From Flavipsychrobacter sp. (GTDB lineage: Bacteria; Bacteroidota; Bacteroidia; Chitinophagales; Chitinophagaceae), in contig JAEUVY010000018.1 of the NCBI GenBank assembly GCA_016786565.1, positions 1 to 64,000 of the forward strand: a DNA stretch of 64,000 nucleotides, written 5' to 3'. Under the pieces are notes generated by a model, which saw nothing but the letters and a program-made list of their open reading frames with translations, searched no databases and had not been told where the DNA came from. Both the position numbers and the translations under genes were made by a program. Shown here one piece after another: positions 8,882-16,165 of the stretch (position 1 is its first letter; every line of letters begins with the position of its first letter).

Positions 8882-10947
8882 TACTTCTTCTTACGTTTTG
8901 TTTGTTTGTTTTTGTTCTTGTCTTTACTCTTATTCCTTTTGTCGTCCTTTCTGCGGCCGGGTGCGGGCGGCATGTGTCGTTTTCTGCCCGTCATCACCGG
9001 TGCCTCAGCCAGCGAGTAGTCTATCTGTCGTTTTATGAGGTTGGCTGCGGCTACCCGCACCTTTACCTTGTCGCCCATGGCAAAACGAAGACCCGTACTG
9101 CGCCCCACCAGGGCGTATTCATGCTCCACAAATTCGAAGTAATCGAAGTCCGTAAGATCATGCACCGATACCAATCCCTCGCACTTGTGCTCTACCGTCT
9201 CGGCCCAGAACCCGAAGGTAGCTACTCCGCTGATAATTGCGTCAAAAACATCGCCCACATAGTCCTGCATGTATTCCACCTGCTTGTACTTGTTGGCGGC
9301 GCGCTCGGTCTCCATGGCCCTGCGCTCCTGATCGGAGCAATGCCTGCACTGGGCTTCCAGTTGTTTGATCGGTTCTATGTCATTGTCCAGGCACTGCTGC
9401 AGTATCCTGTGCACCAGCACGTCGGGGTAGCGGCGTATGGGCGACGTAAAGTGGCAGTAGTGCGCAAAACCCAGTCCGTAGTGGCCTATATTCTCGGTAG
9501 TGTATACCGCCTTGGCCATGGTGCGTATGCCCAACTGTTCCAGCACATGTTGCTCAGGCTTGCCCTGCACGGTCTCCAGCATCTTGTTGAACGAGCGCGC
9601 TATAGCCTCGCCCGATGACAGATCGAATGCAACCCCATAGTTCGATGCGAATGAAGTGAACAGGCGCAGCTTATCTTCATCAGGCACATCGTGCACACGG
9701 TATGGAAACGGCACCGCCTTGTCTTTGTAGCGTATGCCGCCCACATATTCGGCCACCGTTCTGTTGGCCAGCAGCATAAACTCTTCAATGAGCTGATGCG
9801 CCTCCTTGCTTTCTTTTATTACAATGCCTATCGGCTTGCCGGTCTCATCCAGCTTGAAGCGCACCTCCTGCGACGAGAAGTTGATAGCTCCTTTTTTAAA
9901 ACGCTCAGCCCTTATACTCTGGGCCATGGTGTTCAGTATCAGCAGCTCCTTGGCTTGGTCGCCGTCGGCACCTTCTATTATCTCCTGCACCTCTTCATAC
10001 GCAAACCTCCTGTCCGACAGTATCACCGTGCGTGCTATGCGGTGTTCCTTTACCTTGCCCTGCTTGTTCAGCACAAATATCACCGAGAAGGTGTACTTCT
10101 CTTCGTTGGGCCGCAGCGAGCACAACTCGTTCGACAGACGCTCGGGCAGCATCGGCAGCACCCTGTCGGGCAGGTACACACTGGTGGCCCTGCGGTAAGC
10201 CTCCTTATCCAGCGCGCTGCCGGGCTCTATATAATGGCTCACATCGGCAATGTGCACACCCACCTCATAGTACCCTCCCTTCAGCGCCCTGAACGACAAT
10301 GCGTCGTCAAAGTCCTTGGCATCTACGGGGTCTATTGTCATGGTCAGCACATCGCGCATATCCAGCCGCTTCTTAATCTCGTCCTTCGCCACTCCCTCGG
10401 GATAGCGTGCGGCGTCTTCCAGCACATCATCCGGAAAGCGCAGCGGAAACCCGTTCTCCATCAGCAGTCCCTGCATGGCCTGTTCGTTCACCGACTCATT
10501 CGTCAGCACACTTATCACCTCCCCCACCGGGTTCTTGGTCTTGCCGGTCCACTCCACCACACGCGCCACAGCTGCATCACCATCGTGCGCGCCGTTCAGC
10601 AGGTGCAGGGGTATGTATATATCCACGGGCATCTTCTCGCTGTCGGGCACCAGGAACGCGAAGTGCGGATGCACCTCTATGCGCCCGCTGAACTCGGTCT
10701 GCTTCCTGCGCACCACCTCCACAACGTAGCCCTCTTTACGTTTACTTGTGTCGCGGCCACTGCGCACCTCTACTTTCACCTCATCACCATCCAGCGCGTT
10801 CATCATATTGTCGCGCTTCACCATTATATCCTGTTCCAGCCCCTCCACTATCACAAAACCCATTCCGCTGCGGGTCACCGAAAGTCTGCCCCTGAACACG
10901 TTCTTACCTGCGTCGTTCGTCTTACTTTTCTTTGTATTCTTTGGCAT
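8881..10947 (-). CDS. rnr: Ribonuclease R
   Basis: A 688-residue processive 3'-5' exoribonuclease that degrades structured RNA. The order is an N-terminal cold-shock-like domain (about 18-80), a second OB fold, the RNB catalytic domain with Asp206, Asp212, Asp214 and Asp215 in TIDPVDAKDFDDAL, and a C-terminal S1 domain. A very basic Lys/Arg tail follows from about residue 655 and is typical of RNase R. The sequence VHIADVSHYIEPGSALDKEA is a strong family stretch. It is the upstream member of an overlapping pair with the polyprenyl synthase. Confidence 0.95.
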   Translation of the reverse strand: MPKNTKKSKTNDAGKNVFRGRLSVTRSGMGFVIVEGLEQDIMVKRDNMMNALDGDEVKVEVRSGRDTSKRKEGYVVEVVRRKQTEFSGRIEVHPHFAFLVPDSEKMPVDIYIPLHLLNGAHDGDAAVARVVEWTGKTKNPVGEVISVLTNESVNEQAMQGLLMENGFPLRFPDDVLEDAARYPEGVAKDEIKKRLDMRDVLTMTIDPVDAKDFDDALSFRALKGGYYEVGVHIADVSHYIEPGSALDKEAYRRATSVYLPDRVLPMLPERLSNELCSLRPNEEKYTFSVIFVLNKQGKVKEHRIARTVILSDRRFAYEEVQEIIEGADGDQAKELLILNTMAQSIRAERFKKGAINFSSQEVRFKLDETGKPIGIVIKESKEAHQLIEEFMLLANRTVAEYVGGIRYKDKAVPFPYRVHDVPDEDKLRLFTSFASNYGVAFDLSSGEAIARSFNKMLETVQGKPEQHVLEQLGIRTMAKAVYTTENIGHYGLGFAHYCHFTSPIRRYPDVLVHRILQQCLDNDIEPIKQLEAQCRHCSDQERRAMETERAANKYKQVEYMQDYVGDVFDAIISGVATFGFWAETVEHKCEGLVSVHDLTDFDYFEFVEHEYALVGRSTGLRFAMGDKVKVRVAAANLIKRQIDYSLAEAPVMTGRKRHMPPAPGRRKDDKRNKSKDKNKNKQTKRKKK

Positions 10948-11007
10948 AATTATATGTTATTCCTCTAAAGGTACGACGATTTGATCATGCATACCTGCTG
11001 TGGCGTG

Positions 11008-11949
11008 TTACCATTTCTTTTCTATGCTCTCCAGGATGGATGCATAATTCACGTAGCGCTCCTCCGATATGCGCCCGTCGGCCACGGCCTGCTTCACGGC
11101 ACAGCCCGGCTCGTTTATGTGCTGACAATTATTGAAACGGCAGTGCTGCAACTCCTCCCGCATCTCGGGAAAGTAGTGCGACAACAACTCCCGCTCTATG
11201 TCTATCAGCCCGAACTCCTTTACACCCGGTGTGTCTATGATGCGGCCACCATAGGCGCCGTCCTCACCCGGCAGATCGAACATCTCGGCAAATGTGGTAG
11301 TGTGCTGCCCCTTGCCGCTCCAGCCCGATACCGCATTGGTGCGTATCTCCAGCCCCGGTATCAACTGATTGATGAGTGTACTCTTGCCCACACCCGAGTG
11401 CCCGCTGAACAGGGTCACCTTTCCCTTCAGCAGCGCCTTCAGTTCGTTCAGGCTTTCGGCATGGGTGGCTACAACGGGTAGCACTTTGTAGCCGGCACTG
11501 TCGTATATATCAGCCCACTCTTCCAGAATGGCCATGTGCTTGGGCTTCAGGATATCCACCTTATTCACTGCAAGAATGGCAGGAATGTGGTAGGCTTCCG
11601 CCGTGACCAGGAAACGATCTATAAAACCTGTAGAAGTGCGCGGATCGGTGATGGAGGCCACCAGCAGCGCCATGTCTATGTTGGCGGCAATGATGTGTTT
11701 CTGAGACGGATTGTGCGGCGACACACGCACCATGTAGTTGTTGCGGGCGGCCACTCCGCTGATGATGCCCGTTTTCACGGCCTCATCTTCGGCCTCAAAA
11801 ACAACGGTATCGCCCACCGCCACCGGATTGGTAGAGGATATCTCCTCATCTATTTTCAGCTTGCCCTTTATCCGGGCATTCCATTGTGTGCCATCTGCTG
11901 TGCGCACAACATACCAGCTGCCGGTCGATTTATATACAATACCCTCCAT
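11008..11949 (-). CDS. rsgA: Ribosome small-subunit-dependent GTPase RsgA
   Basis: A 313-residue circularly permuted GTPase that assists late 30S subunit maturation. An N-terminal OB fold is followed by the permuted G motifs NKVD, SGHSGVGKSTLIN (P-loop) and DTPGVKEFG. The C-terminal zinc-binding stretch is CRFNNCQHINEPGC. An upstream in-frame ATG at 11988 exists, but a TAnnTTTG -7 box at 11964-11971 lies inside that extension, so the ATG at 11949 (MEGIVYKSTG) is preferred. RNase R lies 60 bases downstream in the same orientation. Confidence 0.93.
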   Translation of the reverse strand: MEGIVYKSTGSWYVVRTADGTQWNARIKGKLKIDEEISSTNPVAVGDTVVFEAEDEAVKTGIISGVAARNNYMVRVSPHNPSQKHIIAANIDMALLVASITDPRTSTGFIDRFLVTAEAYHIPAILAVNKVDILKPKHMAILEEWADIYDSAGYKVLPVVATHAESLNELKALLKGKVTLFSGHSGVGKSTLINQLIPGLEIRTNAVSGWSGKGQHTTTFAEMFDLPGEDGAYGGRIIDTPGVKEFGLIDIERELLSHYFPEMREELQHCRFNNCQHINEPGCAVKQAVADGRISEERYVNYASILESIEKKW

Positions 11950-11963
11950 ATTCGTTCTCACAC

Positions 11964-11971
11964 CAAAAGTA
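11964..11971 (-). promoter_or_regulatory. TACTTTTG -7 box before rsgA
   Basis: On the leftward strand this reads TACTTTTG, matching the Bacteroidota sigma-ABfr -7 consensus TAnnTTTG, 15 bases before the preferred rsgA start. No TTG is found at the usual -33 distance. The box helps reject the longer rsgA start. Confidence 0.5.
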
Positions 11972-12011
11972 AAGGGAAATTCACACACTTAGAAAACACA
12001 TACAACATATA

Positions 12012-12059
12012 CCTATTACCCCTTTAACCTATTACCCTTTTAACCTATTACCCTTTTAA
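12012..12059. repeat. Three tandem 16-bp repeats
   Basis: Three head-to-tail copies of CCTATTACCCTTTTAA, the first with one substitution (C for T), lie between rsgA and a small membrane protein gene. Purpose unknown; such short repeats can change copy number by slippage. Confidence 0.9.
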
Positions 12060-12067
12060 CTTCCCCA

Positions 12068-12187
12068 TTAGCATCCTGCATTGAACAACAAAGGAATACC
12101 TACCACTATTTTTACCATCAGCACCGCCAGACTCACCTTTCGCGTGATCTGCGTCTTTATCTGTTCCTTTTCTTCCTTTTCGTTCAT
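12068..12187 (-). CDS. Small membrane protein, 39 residues, function unknown
   Basis: A short leftward reading frame starts MNEKEEKEQIKTQITRKV and continues with one hydrophobic helix (about residues 18-35, SLAVLMVKIVVGIPLLF), ending NAGC. A charged amphipathic head plus one membrane helix is typical of real small membrane proteins. A perfect -7 box (TATCTTTG) lies 12 bases upstream, which makes a chance frame less likely. It precedes rsgA in the same direction, separated by three tandem repeats. I do not recognise a family. Confidence 0.55.
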   Translation of the reverse strand: MNEKEEKEQIKTQITRKVSLAVLMVKIVVGIPLLFNAGC

Positions 12188-12198
12188 GTTTTTGCATA

Positions 12199-12206
12199 CA
12201 AAGATA
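12199..12206 (-). promoter_or_regulatory. TATCTTTG -7 box for the 39-residue protein gene
   Basis: A perfect TAnnTTTG box on the leftward strand ends 12 bases before the ATG. No TTG is present at the expected -33 distance, so only half of the promoter is supported. Confidence 0.5.
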
Positions 12207-12506
12207 GGTGTGCATAAATTGTCATAGTGAGCCCCGTCGAACTACCCGTTGAACCACCCGACCTACACAAGCTGCAGTCCGACACCTCGAATGAGCGCTT
12301 TTCCTAAAAAAAGTGAACTTGGAAAATGAGGGAAAGCTCCCCTCCTGCCAAGCCTGCCTGACCGGTAGGCAGGGATGGGGATGCCGGAGAAAGCGAAGCC
12401 TTTCGCACGGCTGGGGTGGTGACACTCGCAATTTGGCTTAAGCTCTGACTACGCATCGCAGTCGTCAATCCCAATCCTGTCCTAAGCTACGAAATCACCA
12501 TCACCG
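12207..12506. repeat. Intergenic repeat relics with palindromes, no gene seen
   Basis: No credible gene here. The segment is made of pieces resembling dispersed intergenic repeats of Bacteroidota: GTCATAGTGAGCCCCGTCGA at 12221, a CTCCCCTCCT...AGGGATGGGG pair around 12338-12380, a hairpin CCTGCC/GGCAGG (12353-12358 with 12368-12373), and a GCGAA/TTTCGC pair near 12394. Identification as repeat families is from memory of similar sequences and needs a genome-wide comparison. Confidence 0.5.
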
Positions 12507-12534
12507 AAAAAAAGGCGAGCACAAATTGCTCACC
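12507..12534 (-). terminator. Rho-independent terminator of the 162-residue protein gene
   Basis: Read leftward, GGTGAGCA and TGCTCGCC form an 8-bp stem (one G-U pair) around a 5-base loop, followed by seven T. It lies 40 bases after the stop of the unknown gene at 12574. Confidence 0.85.
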
Positions 12535-12573
12535 TTTTGTCACAAATATTGATACGTGAATTTTTGCTAAAAG

Positions 12574-13062
12574 TTACACCATAGCTTCGTTTTTACAGAT
12601 TGCTAGATATTCCTGAACCTCTTGCTCCAACTGCTCTCTTCTACTTTGCAATGAAGACAACAGCAAAGGAACGTAATGCTTTAAAAAACGATCCGCAAAA
12701 AAGGTAACAAAGCCTTCATTCGGATCAATGAACACAAAGCTATTCTCCCTCTTCTTGTAGAAAGTGAGGAAGTTTAGCGGCACAAGCTGCTCTTCGAGCG
12801 AGCCCTCATTTTGCAGTTCAAAAACCCGAAATAGAATTTTGACCTTTTCAAAATTATGGACAGTAGCTTGCATGATGTATGTCTTACTATACACCGTAAT
12901 CCTGAAATCCATTCCGGTGGATCTTGGCTCATAATTCCCATCTCTGATAAAATAGGAGATAACGCTAAGTGGGTTGTCCCGCCCTGAAGTGCTGTCAGAT
13001 TTTTCGCACTCCGCTTTGATGCCATTAAACACTTCTTGGATTTCATCATTGAATCCTGTCAT
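12574..13062 (-). CDS. Unknown cytoplasmic protein, 162 residues
   Basis: I do not recognise this protein. The preferred start is the ATG at 13062 (MTGFNDEIQEVFNG); an in-frame ATG at 13164 would add 34 residues that look unlike a protein start. The product is soluble, mixed alpha/beta with many aromatic residues (FVFIDPNEGFVTFFADRFLKHYV), and ends in an amphipathic helix (LLSSLQSRREQLEQEVQEYL) that could form a coiled coil. It stands alone with its own terminator between stretches of dispersed repeats, which would fit an accessory gene. Confidence 0.7.
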   Translation of the reverse strand: MTGFNDEIQEVFNGIKAECEKSDSTSGRDNPLSVISYFIRDGNYEPRSTGMDFRITVYSKTYIMQATVHNFEKVKILFRVFELQNEGSLEEQLVPLNFLTFYKKRENSFVFIDPNEGFVTFFADRFLKHYVPLLLSSLQSRREQLEQEVQEYLAICKNEAMV

Positions 13063-13390
13063 GATGTGAGTTTCACCTGTTTTGTCAGGTGTTGATATCA
13101 AAATTAGGCACATCCGTAATACAAAAAACACCCACGCACTCCTCTGTTCAAACTGTGTGCACATCTACTTATCCACAAATTTTCATTCGGCGCTCGTGCC
13201 AATCCGCAGAAATCCCATATTTTTCGCATGTTTCAGGCGGAATAGGTAAGAAAAAATAGCACCACATTTACAGCGCAGCATGGCGTTTACACCTTCAAAA
13301 AGAGGGCTTTTACACACATATTGTGTATAGCTTTTTCGCGTGGCGGAGAGATAAAATAAAACACAAGCATAGAGTATCCGTTCCCCGCTT

Positions 13391-13438
13391 GGCATAGTCT
13401 CCTGACTATGCCATACCGGCACCCGATCTCCAGATCGG
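13391..13438. repeat. REP-like double palindrome
   Basis: Two perfect palindromes stand side by side: GGCATAGTC / GACTATGCC (9-bp stem, 4-base loop, 13391-13412) and CCGATCT / AGATCGG (7-bp stem, 13423-13438). The arrangement of two short GC-rich hairpins in a non-coding gap resembles REP/REPIN elements mobilised by TnpA-REP transposases. No transposase gene is in the window. Confidence 0.65.
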
Positions 13439-13527
13439 CGAATCGACTACGAAGCATGCCTTTAAATTGCTGTGCTCGCTACAACTATTTTCTATCATAC
13501 TACACAAACGCACAATTAAATAAAAGA

Positions 13528-13689
13528 CGTCATTGCGAGAAGCCCGGCGGGACAGTGCGCTGGCCGGCGACGAAGCAATCTCGCGACCACAAGTACTGGA
13601 ATCACCGAATACCCTCATACAAAAGGATCATTGCGAGATTGCTTCGTCACAACCCACCCGCGGGCCTCGCTTTGTTTCTCGCAATGACG
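13528..13689. mobile_element. 162-bp MITE-like palindromic element (CGTCATTGCGAG ends)
   Basis: The element has perfect 13-bp inverted ends: CGTCATTGCGAGA at 13528-13540 and its reverse complement at 13677-13689. Inside, GACGAAGCAATCTCGC (13569-13584) is repeated perfectly inverted at 13632-13647. Elements with CGTCATTGCGAG ends and GAAGCAATCTC cores are known as dispersed intergenic palindromes in genomes of several phyla. It encodes no protein, so if mobile it depends on a transposase elsewhere. Confidence 0.8.
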
Positions 13690-14135
13690 GCTTACTTTGA
13701 TAATTTTTACTCAAAAACAACTTTCTATCACACTACAGAAAACGCACTATCATAAAACTTTCTTTTGCCTGTTTTCAGGCACGGGTGTAACTTGAATAGA
13801 AGTTAAAGAAAACGAGGCAAAGCGGCATGTATTACATTTATTACATCAGGGAAAGTGAGAAGCAAATGGGAAGCAAGTGAGAAGAAGTGCGCAGGTTTTG
13901 AGAAGCAGTGGGAAGCTGTGCGAAGCAAAACTTCCCACCTCACCATTGATAATCAATGAAAAAGTGAGAAACTGCGCACAAACAAAAAAAACGCTAACCC
14001 GCCGTAACCCCAACTCCCGACTCCTAACCTGCAGGCAGGTTCCCAATTCTTTCAGCCGCCGAAGCTTTTTCAGCGAAGGAGGCCCAACTCCCCATAAATT
14101 AATACTTTTACCAAAAGAACAGAACAACCGTTAAC
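13690..14135. other. Non-coding gap with degenerate GAAGC-rich repeats and a palindrome
   Basis: No credible gene. From about 13850 to 13925 the sequence repeats loose variants of GTGAGAAGCA / TGGGAAGC. At 14026-14041 AACCTGC and GCAGGTT form a 7-bp hairpin with a 2-base loop, sharing the CCTGC/GCAGG core of the hairpin near 12360. The end of the gap, with TACTTTTA near 14103, may hold the promoter of the following gene. Confidence 0.6.
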
Positions 14136-15011
14136 ATGCGCATATTTATATCAGGAGCATCCGGCCTCGTAGGCGGCAATTGCTTGAAACATTTTAAAGA
14201 AATGGGCTGCGAAGTAGTTGGCTCTTATTTTTCTTATAAGACCGATGATACCGTTTTCTATGATACTCTGAATCCGGCTCACCCCGAGAACTTTGATGTG
14301 GCCGCGTTCCGTCCCGATGTAATAGTACATTGCGGTGCCCTCACCCATGTAGATTATTGCGAGACACATATAGAAGAGAGCTACGAAAAAACAGTACAGA
14401 GCACCATCAATCTGGTGGCGGTGGCCAAGGCCTGCAACGCCCGCATGGTTTATATATCAACCGATTATGTGTTTGACGGAGTGGATGGCCCCTACCGAGA
14501 AGACGCGCCGGTGCACCCCATCAGCGTATATGCGGAACACAAACTGGAAGCCGAACAACTGGTGCTGCGCGAAATGAAGGACGCGTTGGTGCTGCGCGTC
14601 ACCAACGTGTATGGCGACGAGGTGCGCGGAAAAAACTTTGTGGCCCGTATTGTGGAGCAATGCGTAGCCAAACAGAAACTGACATTGAAACTGCCCTACG
14701 ATCAGTACGCGTCGCCGGCCAATGCATGGGATATAGCCCGTGCCATGTACCTGCTGCTGCGCGATAGCAAGTCGGGCATCTACCACATAGGCAGCACCGA
14801 CTATCTGAACCGTGTGGAGCTGGCCCTGAGGGTACTCAGCTACTTCCCCGATGCCGAATACGACCTCATCCCCATCAGCACGGCCGATATGAAGCAGCCT
14901 GCACCAAGGCCACTGCTGGGCGGTTTTGTAAAAATGAAATTCAGTAACGAATACCCCGAATTCCTCTTTGGCAACATAGACAGCTATCTGAGAAGCAAAT
15001 TCGGCAAATAA
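14136..15011 (+). CDS. RmlD-like NAD(P)-dependent sugar-nucleotide reductase (extended SDR)
   Basis: A 291-residue Rossmann-fold protein of the RmlD/dTDP-4-dehydrorhamnose reductase group. The cofactor loop is GASGLVGG at 7-14, the substrate stretch is HCGALTHVDYCE, and the catalytic region is YISTDYVFDG followed by YAEHK with the Tyr-x3-Lys pair. RmlD enzymes reduce dTDP-4-keto-L-rhamnose, but no other rhamnose genes are nearby, so the real substrate is uncertain. The asparaginase gene follows after 28 bases and may be co-transcribed. Confidence 0.8.
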   Translation: MRIFISGASGLVGGNCLKHFKEMGCEVVGSYFSYKTDDTVFYDTLNPAHPENFDVAAFRPDVIVHCGALTHVDYCETHIEESYEKTVQSTINLVAVAKACNARMVYISTDYVFDGVDGPYREDAPVHPISVYAEHKLEAEQLVLREMKDALVLRVTNVYGDEVRGKNFVARIVEQCVAKQKLTLKLPYDQYASPANAWDIARAMYLLLRDSKSGIYHIGSTDYLNRVELALRVLSYFPDAEYDLIPISTADMKQPAPRPLLGGFVKMKFSNEYPEFLFGNIDSYLRSKFGK

Positions 15012-15039
15012 TACATAAACCCTTAGCACACCGCACCTT

Positions 15040-16056
15040 ATGTCAGACCGTCGCGATTTCGTCAAAAAGTCCCTGCTATCCTCAGCCGCATTGCTGACGG
15101 CACGGTCTGCCTTTGCCCATAGTGCCGAGGTAAGCGATAAACACTATGCCACCACCACCGGTGCCCCCATTGTCATCTCCACCTGGGACTTTGGCAAGGA
15201 AGCTAACGACGAGGCATGGAAAATGCTGCGCAAGAACGCCCGCGCCGTAGATGCGGTAGAATCGGGCGTGCGGGTGCCGGAGGCCGATGCCTCTAACCAG
15301 ACAGTGGGCCGCGGTGGCCGCCCCGACCGCGACGGACGGGTGACACTTGATGCCAGCATTATGGACGATAAAGGCAATTGCGGATCGGTGGCATGTCTGG
15401 AGCATGTGGTACATGCCATATCGGTGGCGCGCATGGTCATGGAGCGCACCCCGCACGTGATGCTGGCCGGCGAAGGGGCATTGCGTTTCGCGCTGGACAA
15501 TGGTTTTAAGAAAGAGAACCTGCTCACCGAACAGAGCGAGCAGGAATGGAAAGAATGGCTGAAAGAGAACAAATACACACCTCAGGCCAATATAGAGAAT
15601 AAGATGCCCGCGGGTCCCGGCAATCATGATACCATAGGTATGCTGGCCATGGACACTTTTGGCAATATGGGTGGTGCCTGCACCACCAGTGGCATGGCCT
15701 ATAAGATGCGCGGCCGCGTGGGCGATTCGCCCATCATAGGCGCCGGCCTGTTTGTAGATAACGAAGTGGGCGCGGCCACCAGCTCGGGCCTGGGCGAGGA
15801 GGTGATACGCACCGTCGGATCTCACCTGGTGGTAGAGAGCATGAGGCTGGGTCTGTCGCCCGAGGCTGCCTGCCGCCGTGCCATAGAACGCATAGCAGCC
15901 CACCACCCCGACAAGCCAAAGGAGATCCAGGTTGGCTTCATAGCACTGAACAAACACGGCGAGTTCGGCGCCTTCGCCCTGCAGGAGGGCTTCACCTATG
16001 CCGTGCGCAGCAACAAGGAAGAGAAGATATACAGTGCCCCCTTCCTGTGGAAGTAG
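15040..16056 (+). CDS. Tat-exported N4-(beta-N-acetylglucosaminyl)-L-asparaginase
   Basis: A 338-residue Ntn-hydrolase of the glycosylasparaginase family, which cleaves the GlcNAc-Asn bond of glycoprotein remnants. The N-terminus RRDFVKKSLLSSAALLTA is a twin-arginine signal, so the protein is exported folded. The self-cleavage site is the Asp197-Thr198 bond in GNHDTIGMLA; Thr198 becomes the nucleophile. The downstream stretches GACTTSGMAYKMRGRVGDSP and GAGLFVDNEVGAATSSGLGE bind substrate in the family. A strong terminator lies directly downstream. Confidence 0.92.
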   Translation: MSDRRDFVKKSLLSSAALLTARSAFAHSAEVSDKHYATTTGAPIVISTWDFGKEANDEAWKMLRKNARAVDAVESGVRVPEADASNQTVGRGGRPDRDGRVTLDASIMDDKGNCGSVACLEHVVHAISVARMVMERTPHVMLAGEGALRFALDNGFKKENLLTEQSEQEWKEWLKENKYTPQANIENKMPAGPGNHDTIGMLAMDTFGNMGGACTTSGMAYKMRGRVGDSPIIGAGLFVDNEVGAATSSGLGEEVIRTVGSHLVVESMRLGLSPEAACRRAIERIAAHHPDKPKEIQVGFIALNKHGEFGAFALQEGFTYAVRSNKEEKIYSAPFLWK

Positions 16057-16071
16057 GTACCAAACAAAAGC

Positions 16072-16122
16072 CCGGCGCTGTTGTGCAACAACCTCGCCGG
16101 ACCTTGTTTCTTTTTTTGTTTT
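16072..16122 (+). terminator. Rho-independent terminator after the asparaginase gene
   Basis: CCGGCG (16072-16077) pairs with CGCCGG (16095-16100), with an inner GTTG/CAAC pairing, followed by a T-rich run (TTTCTTTTTTTGTTTTC). Confidence 0.8.
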
Positions 16123-16165
16123 CAATGGCTAAGGGACCGCTAACGCACTATCCGCGGCACCTTCT

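Noticed and set aside
9691-10968. A 425-codon open frame antisense to rnr
   Set aside because: The rnr frame has all RNase R domains; the opposite frame is a by-product of high-GC codon use with many His and Leu codons and no recognisable domain.
13183-13422. A 79-codon leftward frame beside the REP-like palindromes
   Set aside because: Its start overlaps the palindromes, it has no promoter or domain, and its composition is unlike a globular protein.
13846-14127. Opposing frames of 85-93 codons in the GAAGC-rich gap
   Set aside because: They run through degenerate repeats and a palindrome on both strands and show no protein-like pattern.
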